A stretch of DNA of 64,000 nt from Salminus brasiliensis (lineage: Eukaryota; Chordata; Actinopteri; Characiformes; Bryconidae), in the NCBI RefSeq assembly GCF_030463535.1, contig NC_132879.1:46011594-46075593 (forward strand), read 5' to 3'. A program made the translations under genes and the position numbers. Of the stretch, positions 1-10,452 are shown one piece after another. Every line of letters starts with the position of its first letter. Within the stretch, counting starts at the first letter, position 1. The notes beneath the pieces are model-generated. The model was not told the DNA's origin. It did no database searches and saw nothing but the letters and a program-made list of their open reading frames with translations.

Positions 1-345
1 AAATGAGGCTGGAACATGGTGATATAAATATGGATTATAACTGTTTTTGATTCATAATACTAAATCGTCGCTGTCACACACAAAAAAACCTGCATCTCGC
101 CTTTTATCTAAATATAAATCTGGCGGTTGTTCTTCACATTGCGTCAAAATGAATGAATGATGACGAATGGACCAATAGACCAAAAGGACTTGGAACTTTT
201 CTTAAAACTTTTTTTCTTCGTGTATAAAAAAAAAATGTGGAAATTATGTTTTCAGGTGTAAAAATTAAATGTAAGAATAATGTACAATACAAGCCTGTTC
301 ATCCTAAGCGTACAGCATATGATCTATGAAATAAACAGAAAGCAT

Positions 346-420
346 CCTTCTACACTCAGCCTCTGTCAGAGGGAGGCGAGCAGCGATTGGCTGCAGAAAC
401 TTTAGCAGCCTCTGATTGGT
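346..420. repeat. CCAAT cassette, copy A (in an optn intron)
   Basis: About 75 bp closely match 2456-2526. Both copies contain cagcgattggctg, agaaactttagc and cctctgattggt in the same order and direction. The two ATTGG (inverted CCAAT) motifs are at 386-390 and 415-419. Copy A has about 10 extra bases (a cctctgtcag duplication) compared with copy B. Confidence 0.85.
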
Positions 421-456
421 GTTGTGGTGTTTGTGACAGCATGGCAACAAGCTCAC

Positions 457-616
457 CTTTCAGCTCCCTGTTCTCCTTGATGAGGATGTTCATCTGCTGA
501 AGGGTCTCCTCCACATGGGACGTGCCTGCACCGTGGGACCCTCGGGGTGAGGTGAGGTCCCCGTTCACCATGGGCGAACTCGATGCCATCTTTTCCTCGT
601 TCCACAGGGTGTGTTC
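457..616 (-). CDS. optn: optineurin, first coding exon (5' UTR plus N-terminus)
   Basis: Optineurin is a cytosolic autophagy receptor and NEMO-related adaptor that binds TBK1, LC3 and ubiquitin. Only its N-terminus is here. The exon opens after an acceptor AG at 618-617, has 27 bp of 5' UTR, starts at ATG 589-587 (A at -3, G at +4) and encodes 44 residues plus one base before the donor GTGAGC at 456-451. The residues EETLQQMNILIKENRELK align with the start of the NEMO-like coiled coil and TBK1-binding region of OPTN (human EELLQQMKELLTENHQLK, from memory). Residues 1-25 are low-complexity and poorly conserved. Identification is strengthened by ccdc3 lying next door on the opposite strand, as in other vertebrates. 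The remaining exons lie below position 1. An open frame continues past the donor to 356, but it is intronic. Confidence 0.85.
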
Positions 617-1012
617 CTAAACGAGGGAGATACAATGACTCAGACGAGGAAAAGAGCTCAAAGAGAAAGCAGCAGACAGCACGACCAGCAGAGTGTCCTA
701 CACACTGCCTGAAGCCTGACCAGACTGTCAGACATGCTGTCACCCTGACGTCGATGGCCTACAGAACAGGATTCTGATCCCACGTTTAAGGACGTTAGCT
801 AACGACAACAGCGACGTTTATAGGACAGTGTAACACTGCTGTATCTGCCTTAACTTTTACTTTCGTTTCTTACATTTATTACGCAACGTCCTCAAAAACA
901 CACCCGTCCACACTACACCGACACACAGCTGAGGGAATTACTGAACAGCGCACATATCCCGCACTGAACATCGAGGACATGTCGAAATCAGCCTAACTTT
1001 CCACACACAGCT

Positions 1013-1043
1013 CACTCCTCACTCCTCACTCCTCACTCCTCAG
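1013..1043. repeat. short tandem repeat, 7-bp unit CACTCCT
   Basis: Four consecutive copies of the heptamer are visible in optn intron 1/exon 1 surroundings. Confidence 0.8.
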
Positions 1044-1146
1044 GACCTGCAGGCTGCAAACCTCCGTCTCGCGTTTCACGCGGACATTTAAAGAGACTCG
1101 TTTGGCGAATAAAGGACAAAGTTAGCAGCCTGCCAGGATTACTTAC

Positions 1147-1260
1147 CGATCTCCACTTCTCTTCTGTGCCCTCTGACTCTTCCTCGCTTTCTCTTTCTGC
1201 GCACTTGTTTGGGGAATGCAGTTGTTCCTGGTTCTGACGTTTCTCACAGGTTCCGTCGCC
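1147..1260 (-). other. optn: optn non-coding exon 1 (5' UTR), upstream edge approximate
   Basis: On the minus strand a strong donor, ATCG|GTAAGT, sits at 1147/1146. It pairs with the acceptor at 617 to give a 530-bp first intron. The exon has no start codon in frame with the coding exon, so it is inferred to be untranslated. Its 5' edge cannot be read from sequence; about 1,260 is a guess based on the GC-rich stretch beyond. Confidence 0.5.
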
Positions 1261-1560
1261 TGGCTGTCACTCCGTGAGCTGCGCGCAGGCGCAGATCTAC
1301 ACCTCACGCGGGCAGGCCTAAGCGGAAGCGCGGAGGAGCGGAGCGGCTCATAAATCGGTCCATGTGTGATACAGATCTACTCTCCTGCTGCGCAGGCGCG
1401 GGGTTGCGGGCTGGGCTGCTGCTGTAGCTCCTCCTCGGTTGGTCCCGGGCTCGGGATTTCCCTCCGCCATCGCCGCGGCTTTCCGCATAGTCACCTCTAC
1501 TGGAGTCACGCGCGGCGCTGACGCACGACCGTGCTGCAATTTCCCAGCGTCACTTTGCAT
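1240..1560 (-). promoter_or_regulatory. GC/CpG-rich probable optn promoter
   Basis: This stretch is visibly richer in CG dinucleotides (ctgcgcaggcgcgg and gtcacgcgcggcgctgacgc-like runs) than the AT-rich DNA on either side. It lies immediately 5' of the optn non-coding exon. A CpG-island promoter would be typical for a broadly expressed gene. No TATA box was identified at a fitting distance. Confidence 0.4.
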
Positions 1561-2278
1561 TCAGGGCGACACAAGACCCCCCTATAAAAAACTGGCTACC
1601 CTGATCACAATACCGGCTCATATGTAGCATATTGGCTTCCTACCACCTTTCCTACCACCTTTAATTTTGAAACATTTTATTGGTCTATTTATCAACATTT
1701 TAATATATAAAATGATATCATATATTAACATTATATTAATATTATATTCATTTTTAATGACATGTCTTTAATTCAATGTACATATGTAGGCTAGATTGAC
1801 AATCATCAACTTCAAACTTTACAAAATACCACGATTAACACAAACAAAAATTAAAATTAAATAAAATATATATTTTTTTTATACTTGTCGACTCAGGGCT
1901 CCCTGTAAGCGAATGATTACACCACAGATAGTTATAAAACCACTCAGATTATGGATGTTAAGACGTTTGCAGCTTCACCGCTGTAGTTCTCTTATTCGGA
2001 CACTAGATGGAGGTTTGCTCTCTAGACTACACGGATCCTAGAAAACTCAGAACCGCTGGATTGGACCGTCTCGTCCTTATGAAACATACACATACAAACA
2101 TTGTCTTATAAAACATTAACTGTGTCTCATATAATTCAAACCTGAAAAAAACAAAAACAAATATATATATATATATATTAAATACATTATATATATAGTA
2201 AATACTTTAAGTCTTTAAGTTTAAGCATAAGTAAGTAAATAAGTAAATAAAACCTATTAAGAGTTAAAATTCCTTATC
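1561..2278. other. AT-rich intergenic stretch between optn and ccdc3
   Basis: No gene is seen. The stretch is strongly AT-rich, with a short (AT)n run near 2160-2180 and many A/T homopolymers. Confidence 0.6.
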
Positions 2279-2330
2279 ACAGTAGTGATGTACAGTAGTG
2301 ATGTACAGTAGTGATGTACAGTAGTGATGT
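2279..2330. repeat. 13-bp tandem repeat x4
   Basis: Four exact copies of acagtagtgatgt lie head to tail in the optn-ccdc3 intergenic region. Confidence 0.95.
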
Positions 2331-2455
2331 ATATAACTGATGGCTTCATCACAGCAGACCAGCAAGATGGACAGATGTCTGCAGCAGCAAAGTAGAGGTT
2401 AATTACAGGGACTGTTTGGACTTCATCAACGGCTGTTGTAATGAATGGGAAACCC

Positions 2456-2526
2456 GAGGATCCTTCTACATTCAGAGGGAGCCGTGCAGCGATTGGCTGG
2501 AGAAACTTTAGCGCCCTCTGATTGGT
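2456..2526 (+). promoter_or_regulatory. CCAAT cassette, copy B, candidate ccdc3 promoter element
   Basis: Two ATTGG motifs (inverted CCAAT, the NF-Y target) are at 2492-2496 and 2521-2525, 29 bp apart. They lie about 290-320 bp upstream of the ccdc3 start codon. The same pair with the same spacing occurs in copy A. The promoter role is inferred from motif and position. Confidence 0.4.
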
Positions 2527-2728
2527 CCAGACCGCGCTATGGGGCAGATGGGCAGAAGAGGCTGTGGGGGAGTTTGTTGGAGATCATTAGAGGGGAGCAG
2601 ACTGCAGACCTCACTCCTTTAACCTGCGGGCCATGCTCACCCCTGACTGCTATGGCTGAGCAGAAGGATAAGCGGTCAACTGCACAGGCAGCAAAGTTCA
2701 GGGATATGGAGCCCGAGAGAGAGAGGGA

Positions 2729-2733
<5 letters not shown>

Positions 2734-2773
<40 letters not shown>
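2734..2773. repeat. (AG)20 microsatellite just upstream of the ccdc3 start
   Basis: An uninterrupted GA run ends 39 bp before the ccdc3 ATG, so it is in the 5' UTR or core promoter. Confidence 0.95.
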
Positions 2774-2775
<2 letters not shown>

Positions 2776-2812
2776 GGTCATCAGTCTTACTTGTTCTGTG
2801 TAAGAGGGAGAG

Positions 2813-3156
2813 ATGTCAGTGCGCGCGCTGCTCGTGCTGCTCTCGTGCTCGGTGGTGTGTGTGGGGGGCTGTATGCTGCCCGCTGAGTGGAGGCCGCTGA
2901 GTGAGGGCTGCCGCGCCGAGCTCGCGCACATCATCCTTTACGCCAGAGTGCTCGCGCTGCACGAGGAGCCGCACGCGCAGCCGCACGCGCAGGACGGCCT
3001 GCTGTACGCGGCGGAGGTGGAGGTGCTGTGTGACCAGGCGTGGGGCAGCATGCTGGAGGTGCCCGCTGGGTCCCGCCTTAACGTGTCCGGCCTCGGCTAC
3101 CTCCACTGCCAGTCCCACACTGTGATGGAGAACTACTCCTACATCTTCTTCCTCAG
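2813..3156 (+). CDS. ccdc3: ccdc3 coding exon 1 (signal peptide and N-terminal region)
   Basis: The exon starts at the first ATG after the GA tract and encodes 114 codons plus AG before CAG|GTGAGA. Residues 1-19 form a hydrophobic leader; cysteines lie at 20, 33, 73 and 99. A small repeat, EEPHAQPHAQ, at about 51-60 looks species-specific. The exon is very GC-rich, unlike its introns. Splicing is in phase 2: exon 2 supplies G to complete Arg115. Reading past the donor meets TGA at 3158-3160 at once. Confidence 0.92.
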
Positions 3157-6100
3157 GTGAGAGAGAGAGAGAGAGAGAGGAGAGGCAGCATAATAGAGAA
3201 CTTCTCCTACACTGTTAAAATGACAAGATCCTTGAGGAACCTTTGGAAGTTCTTCATTTAAAATCTGTGAGGGAGCTTCTTAAGGTGCATTGAGGAACCT
3301 TCAAGAGGTTTGTAGAATAAGGTTCCTTGATGTTTCATTAAAGCACCAAAAGAGGTTCCTTCACAGTTTCAACTTGAAGAACCTCCAAAAGTTCCTTAAA
3401 GATCTGGTCCTTCTAACAGTGTACATGTTCTTCCTCTGGTGAGCAGGTGAAAGAGAGAGAGCGAGAGAGAGAGCATAATGGAGAACTACTCATACATCTT
3501 TCTCAGGTGAGAGAGAGAGAGAGGGAGATCAAGGAGACAGCATAATGGAGAACGTCTCCTACACGTTTCTCATGTAAAAGACAGAGAGAGAGAGAGAGAG
3601 AAAGGAGAGCCAGCATAATGGAGAACTACTACATCTCCCACATCTTCCTCAGGTGAGAGAGAATGACAGAAAGAGGGAGAGAACGAGTAAGAGAAAGAGG
3701 TTGAGAGAGGGAGAGAGAGAAAGAAAGGACACAGAGAGAGAACGAGTAAGAGAAAGAGGTTGAGAGAGAGAGAGAGAGAGAGAATGAGTAAAAGAGAGAT
3801 TGAGAGAGGGAGAGAGAAAGAAAGGAGAGAGAGAGAGAACGAGTAAGAGAAAGAGGTTGAGAGAGAGAGAGAATGAGTAAAAGAGAGATTGAGAGAGGGA
3901 GAGAGAAAGAAAGGAGAGAGAGAGAACGAGTAAGAGAAAGAGGTTGAGAGAGAGAGAGAATGAGTAAAAGAGAGAGATTGAGAGAGGGAGAGAAAAAGAA
4001 AGGAGAGAGAGAGAGAACGAGTAAGAGAAAGAGGTTGAGAGAGAGAGAATGAGTAAAAGAGAGAGATTGAGAGAGGGAGAGAAAAAGAAAGGAGAGAGAG
4101 AGAATGAGTAAGAGAAAGAGGTTGAGAGAGAGAATGAGTAAAAGAGAGAGATTGAGAGAGGGAGAGAAAAAGAAAGGAGAGAGAGAGAGAACGAGTAAGA
4201 GAAAGAGGTTGAGAGAGAGAGAGAATGAGTAAAAGAGAGAGATTGAGAGAGGAAGAGAGAAAGAAAGGAGAGAGAGAGAACGAGTAAGAGAAAGAGGTTG
4301 AGAGAGGGAGAGAGAGAGAATGAGTAAGAAAAAGAGATTGAGAGAGGGAGAGAGAGAGAATGAGTAAAAGAGAGAGATTGAGAGAGAGAGAGAGAAAGAG
4401 ATTGAGAGAGGGAGAGAGAGAGAATGAGAAAGAGATTGAGAGAGGGAGAGAGAAAGAGATTGAGAGAGGGAGAGAGAGAGAGAGAATGAGTAAGAGAAAG
4501 AGATTGAGAGAGGGAGAGAGAGAGAGGTTGAGAGAGGGAGAGAGAGAAAGAAAGGACACAGAGAGAGAATGAGTAAGAGAAAGAGGTTGAGAGAGAGAGA
4601 GAATGAGTAAAAGAGAGATTGAGAGAGGGAGAGAGAAAGAAAGGAGAGAGAGAGAGAACGAGTAAGAGAAAGAGGTTGAGAGAGAGAGAATGAGTAAAAG
4701 AGAGAGATTGAGAGGGAGAGAAAAAGAAAGGAGAGAGAGAGAGAACGAGTAAGAGAAAGAGGTTGAGAGAGAGAGAGAATGAGTAAAAGAGAGATTGAGA
4801 GAGGGAGAGAAAAAGAAAGGAGAGAGAGAGAACGAGTAAGAGAAAGAGGTTGAGAGAGAGAGAGAATGAGTAAGAGAAAGAGGTTGAGAGAGGGAGAGAG
4901 AGAGAATGAGTAAGAAAAAGAGATTGAGAGAGGGAGAGAGAGAGAATGAGTAAAAGAGAGATTGAGAGAGGAAGAGAGAAAGAAAGGAGAGAGAGAGAAC
5001 GAGTAAGAGAAAGAGGTTGAGAGAGAGAGAGAATGAGTAAAAGAGAGAGATTGAGAGAGGAAGAGAGAAAGAAAGGAGAGAGAGAGAACGAGTAAGAGAA
5101 AGAGGTTGAGAGAGAGAGAGAATGAATAAAAGAGAGAGATTGAGAGAGGGAGAGAGAGAGAAAGAAAAGACACAGAAAGAGAACGAGTAAGAGAAAGAGG
5201 TTGAGAGAGGGAGAGAGAGAGAATGAGTAAGAAAAAGAGATTGAGAGAGGGAGAGAGAGAGAATGAGTAAAAGAGAGAGATTGAGAGAGAGAGAGAAAGA
5301 GATTGAGAGAGGGAGAGAGAGAGAATGAGTAAGAGAAAGAGATTGAAAGAGGGAGAGAGAGAGAATGAGTAAAAGAGAGAGATTGAGAGAGATTGAGAGA
5401 GGGAGAGAGAGAGAGAATGAGTAAGAGAAAGAGATTGAAAGAGGGAGAGAGAGAGAATGAGAAAGAGATTGAGAGAGGGAGAGAGAAAGAGATTGAGAGA
5501 GGGAGAGAGAGAGAATGAGTAAGAGAAAGAAAGAGATTGAGAGAGGGAGAGAGAGAGAGAATGAGTAAGAGAAAGAGATTGAAAGAGGGAGAGAGAGAGA
5601 ATGAGAAAGAGATTGAGAGAGGGAGAGAGAAAGAGATTGAGAGAGGGAGAGAGAGAGAATGAGTAAGAGAAAGAGATTGAGAGAGGGAGAGAGAGAATGA
5701 GTAAGAGAAAGAGATTGAGAGAGGGAGAGAGAGAATGAGTAAGAGAAAGAGATTGGGAAAAGGAGAGAGAGAATGAGAGGGAGAGAGAGAGAATGAGTAA
5801 GAGAAAGAGATTGAGAGAGGGAGAAAGAGAAAGAATGAGTAAGAGAAAGAGATTGAGAGAGGGAGAGAAAGAGAATGAGTAAGAAAAAGTGATTGAGAGA
5901 GGGAGAGAGAGAATGAGAGGGAGAGAGAGAATGAGTAAGAGAAAGAGATTGAGAGAGGGAGAGAGAGAGAGAGAATGAGTAAGAGAAAGAGATTGAGAGA
6001 GGGAGAGAGAGAGAGAATGAGTAAGAGAAAGAGATTGAGAGAGGGAGAGAGAGAGAGAGAATGAGTAAGAGAAAGTGATTGAGAGAGGGAGAGAGAGAAT

Positions 6101-6909
6101 GAGAGGGAGAGAGAGAGAATGAGTAAGAGAAAGAGATTGAGAGAGGGAGAGAGAGAGAGAATGAGTAAGAGAAAGAGATTGAGAGAGGGAGAGAGAGAGA
6201 GAGAGAATGAGTAAGAGAAAGAGATTGAGAGAGGGAGAGAGAGAATGAGAGGGCGAGAGAGAGAATGAGTAAGAGAAAGAGACTGAGAGAGGGAGAAAGA
6301 GAAAGAAATAGAGAGAGAAACAAAAAAATACACAGATGAGGGGGGGGGGAGTGCAAAAGACAGGGAGGCTAGAAAGAAAAAAGAGAGGGGAAACAGAGAG
6401 ACAGAGGAAGGTGAATGAGAGAGTGCCAAAAGAGAGAGAGAAAACAAACAGGAAGAGAGAGACAGAGGTGGGTGAGGCAGACGGGGGTGGGGGCGAGAGA
6501 GAGAGAGAAAGAAAACAGAGTGAGAAGAGAGCGGAGACGAGAAGAGTGAGCAAAAAAGAGAGAGAAATACGAGGGCTCAGTTCAATGAAGAGAGAGAGAG
6601 GTCATAGACTCCAGTGTTTGGGGTCACAAGGTCATGCAGACTTATGACAGGAGATGGAGAGAGAGAAACGACTTGCAGACTTATGGACAGTGCAGACTTA
6701 GACATGCTACTGGTGTTGTTGACACACACATACACTCTCACACACACAGGTAGAAAGAACATACCTGAGAGTGAGTTATAACATTTACATTAATACATTA
6801 ATATTCATCATATTTACCTCTCCAACAGTTCATATGCTTTGAAGTTGCCTTTGCTTATGTTCAGATGTTCTGCTGCTGTTCAGTTGACCTCTGATTTCCA
6901 ATATTGCTC

Positions 6910-6953
<44 letters not shown>

Positions 6954-9430
6954 CACATACAGGATGGATGAAGACTATAACTTCCTTCCGCATGCCATTA
7001 ACTACCAGGACGCCATCTTCCCCGACACGCAGGAGAACCACCGCATCTTCTCCAGCCTCTTCCAGTTCTCCAACTGCTCCAGTGGACACACACTCCACAG
7101 CTTCAGTCCAGAGTGGGAATACCAGGAGGACAGTAGGGTAGGACACGCACTACAAACACACTCACGTACAGTTGTATGTACACCAAGTGAGCACTTTATT
7201 AGGAACACTATACTAACACTGGATAGGGCCTTCTTTTAGTCTCAAAACAGTCCTGTAAGATTCTGGCCCATGTTGGCATGATTGCGTCATACAGTTCCTG
7301 CAGATTTTATTCCGTGAAGCTTCTGTTCTTCCACATCCCAAAGGTGCTCTGTTGGATTCAGCTCCAGTGACTGAAAAAGCCACTGAAGAACATTGAACAT
7401 GTTCATGAAACCAGTTTAGAAGACTTTTGCTTTGAGAAATTGAGCAACAATACTCAAATAAGGATGATCGAGAAAATTCAAGAAAATCAAGAAACCGTCC
7501 AGGTGTAGTGAGCCTGTGCCCACTGCAGCCTCAGCTTTCTGTTCTTGGCAGAGAAAATGGAATGTGGTCTTCTGCTGTTGCAGCCCAACCTCCTCCAGGT
7601 TGGACATTTGAGATGCTTTTCTGTTTACTACAATTGTACAAAGTAGCCCTCTGAGTTACAGTAGACTGACTGTTCTCTGTTGACCTCTAACAACAATGGT
7701 TGCAATGATTTGGAGGAGTACATAAGAAGGCTCCTCACTTCTTTTTTAGCAGCATGACCGTGATTCGAACGGCTCCTTACTTCTTTAATGGGCTTGCCAT
7801 GTAGGAATATGTGAAAACTGAGCTCAGCAGAGCCGGTTTCTTGGAAAATATGTCTCAGAATGCAAATGTTGCAACCACAGACTTTAGGCTTGCATGGGCC
7901 TGATTGCTATAGCCATTTGCATAAAATCTATCTGGCCCTGTTTAACTTCATTCCCCATCATTTTTTTCTGTCTGAAGCATTTTTTAAGCATTCAGGCAGC
8001 CGCCATAGAGCAAAGTCAGGAACAGACAAAGAGTGGTAACTAGCATATATACATATGGACGGCACATGCAGTTGCTACACTCGTGTATATGGACACTATG
8101 GGAACAAAAGTACTGGAGAGTAAAGTGCCTGCTGATTCATTGTTTTTAAAAAGTGAGTTAAATGAGACCATCAGTAAGGTCAGGATCTCCAACTAATCCC
8201 CAAAGTATTGGATGGAGCACCATTATTCCAGAGAACACTGCTCCACAGCTCAATGCCTAGGGGGCTTTATACCCCTCGAGCCCACACCTGGCATTAGACA
8301 TGGTGCCAATAGGTTGATGTTAATTGCTCCAGTGAGTCCTGTTCCATTGGCAGTACTTCTCTACAGGGACTAGACAAGCTCAGAAGGATACAGTAAAAAC
8401 AGCACTGGAAATAAGGGAATACACTTCCAGGATCTAATTTTATAAATTGACAGCATGTGCTAACCATATACTAGAAGACAGTGGACTAAAGACTAAAGTC
8501 TGACACTCTTGCATATCTAAAGACAATCTGTCATTACTCACTGATGATTTTGCACAGACTGAGAATCTTGCAGGGTCACTATTTGCATGACTGCAGCTAG
8601 TCTCCTTCTGAGATCATTTCTCATCATGCTCCTGGAGGAAAATTACAAGAGGAACTCCTGAACGATGAAGCAGAAACAGAAGCAGCTTCTGTGTGTGCTG
8701 TAGTTTGTTCTGGAAAAAGGATGCAGAATGTGAACACGACCATGTAACCGCTTTGCTATTTTCTGTGTAGTGATGGAGAGAGCTCACCTATTGGTTAATC
8801 ACAATGTTCATGACGGGAGCCGAACTGCAACTCTAGCAATAGTGACGTGATCTTATTCCAACAATGGAAATTTGTCTGCGACAGTGAAATCGCTTGGACA
8901 GTGGTTTGGTGTGAGGCTGGCATAAGTATTTGGACAGTCTTGATTACAAACCATAACAAAACTGACATTTTTATTGCTATACTTATAAACTTTACTTATA
9001 TACTTTCCTTCAAACCATTGACTAAGAATTCTGAGAGAGTTACAGACTATTGAAGGTCATTCATTAGGTGATGTTTTCTGTAGCAGGTAAGTACAAAGTA
9101 GTAAATCTGATAACACTTGCTGATTTTTACCAATTTACTGTTTAATACAGCCCTAATTGATCATTCTAGCAGCTCACACAGCTTCACAGACAGAAGAATA
9201 GAGTCACAAGGCTTACAGAGAACCTTTGTGGTATTTTTCCATACCGACGTCTTAACCCAGACTGCTCTCTCCTGAACAGACTCTCACCATATACACACAG
9301 CACACACCTCTTTCTTTTGTGAGCGGTCTGTACATCGCTGCAGGAGATTGGGGCGCTTCTAGGGTTCACTGGACTCACCACAGTCCAGATTAAAGACCTC
9401 CCACCTAGAGGTCCACCTTCAGTGCACACG

Positions 9431-9474
<44 letters not shown>

Positions 9475-10418
9475 CTCTCATGTTTAAAGAAAAACTCAGC
9501 CTGATCTCTGAGTGCTGCAGCTGTAGTGGACAGAGTTTGGGTTGATGCAAGTTCTTACGGTCTAGGAGTGTGAGGCAGGAGGAAGAGTGGTGAGAGAGAT
9601 GGAGGCAGAAAACAAAAGAAAAACGAAAGGGAAAGAGAAAGTGAGAGATCAGCTGGTCGTCTGGACAGCAGGAGGTGAGGGCAGTAAATGAAGCGTTTGA
9701 TGTGGACAGCTCAAGGCTGAGCAGCTGGAATGTCTGGGGTCTGCAGGCGCCATGGCAGAAACATGTCCACTGCAGTACACACAGTAGTATTCAAGTTTGG
9801 AATAGAACTAAACGGGGTTTAAATGCTAAGTCTCAGTAATTAAACACTAAAATTATGTGTTTATAATGATCTTTTTATGTGCATAAGAAAGCTTTATGTA
9901 TCATAAATATCATTTTTTTGTAGCACAGTACTGTAAAATCTGGCTTTATATCATACACACTCTCATGCATAAACACCCAGAGTACCAAAGGTAGGTGACT
10001 GACTGTGACTGTGAGGAGATTAAGGCTCTGTACATTCAAACCCATCAAACGAAGCTGATTGAGAACTGGATTATACACTGCACTGAGAGGGTGTTAGGCG
10101 AGGGCTGTTATGAGACTGAACTGAGGGGAGTAAAAGAGTGTGCAGGCACTGACAGCACACATCCTAAACTCTCCAGGCTCTAATCCCCTTCAGCTTACAT
10201 TTCCACTAGTCCCAAAAACACTGCTGTGCCATTTGGAAAGGTAATTCCCAGACTCGCTCTGAGCAAGCGATTCTTTCCCTGCAGGCTCTCAGACACAGCC
10301 TGGAGATCTCCAGAGCTTTAAGTATGTGTTTTTGTGTGCAGGCATGTGAGGGTCAGAGGTGCTGACCAGAGGAGATATGAGGTCGTGTTTACAGCTGTTC
10401 ACCTCTCCAAACAGATGT

Positions 10419-10452
<34 letters not shown>

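Noticed and set aside
453..743. 96-codon minus-strand frame overlapping the optn exon
   Set aside because: It runs through the exon in another frame and into intron 1; the frame starting at 589 gives the optineurin N-terminus.
2816..3118. 100-codon minus-strand frame opposite ccdc3 exon 1
   Set aside because: Shadow of a GC-rich coding exon; no recognisable product.
3570..6553. Three minus-strand open frames of more than 900 codons rich in Ser/Leu/Phe
   Set aside because: They are the three frames of a GA/CT satellite; pyrimidine-rich codons cannot be stops. No start context, splice sites or family resemblance.
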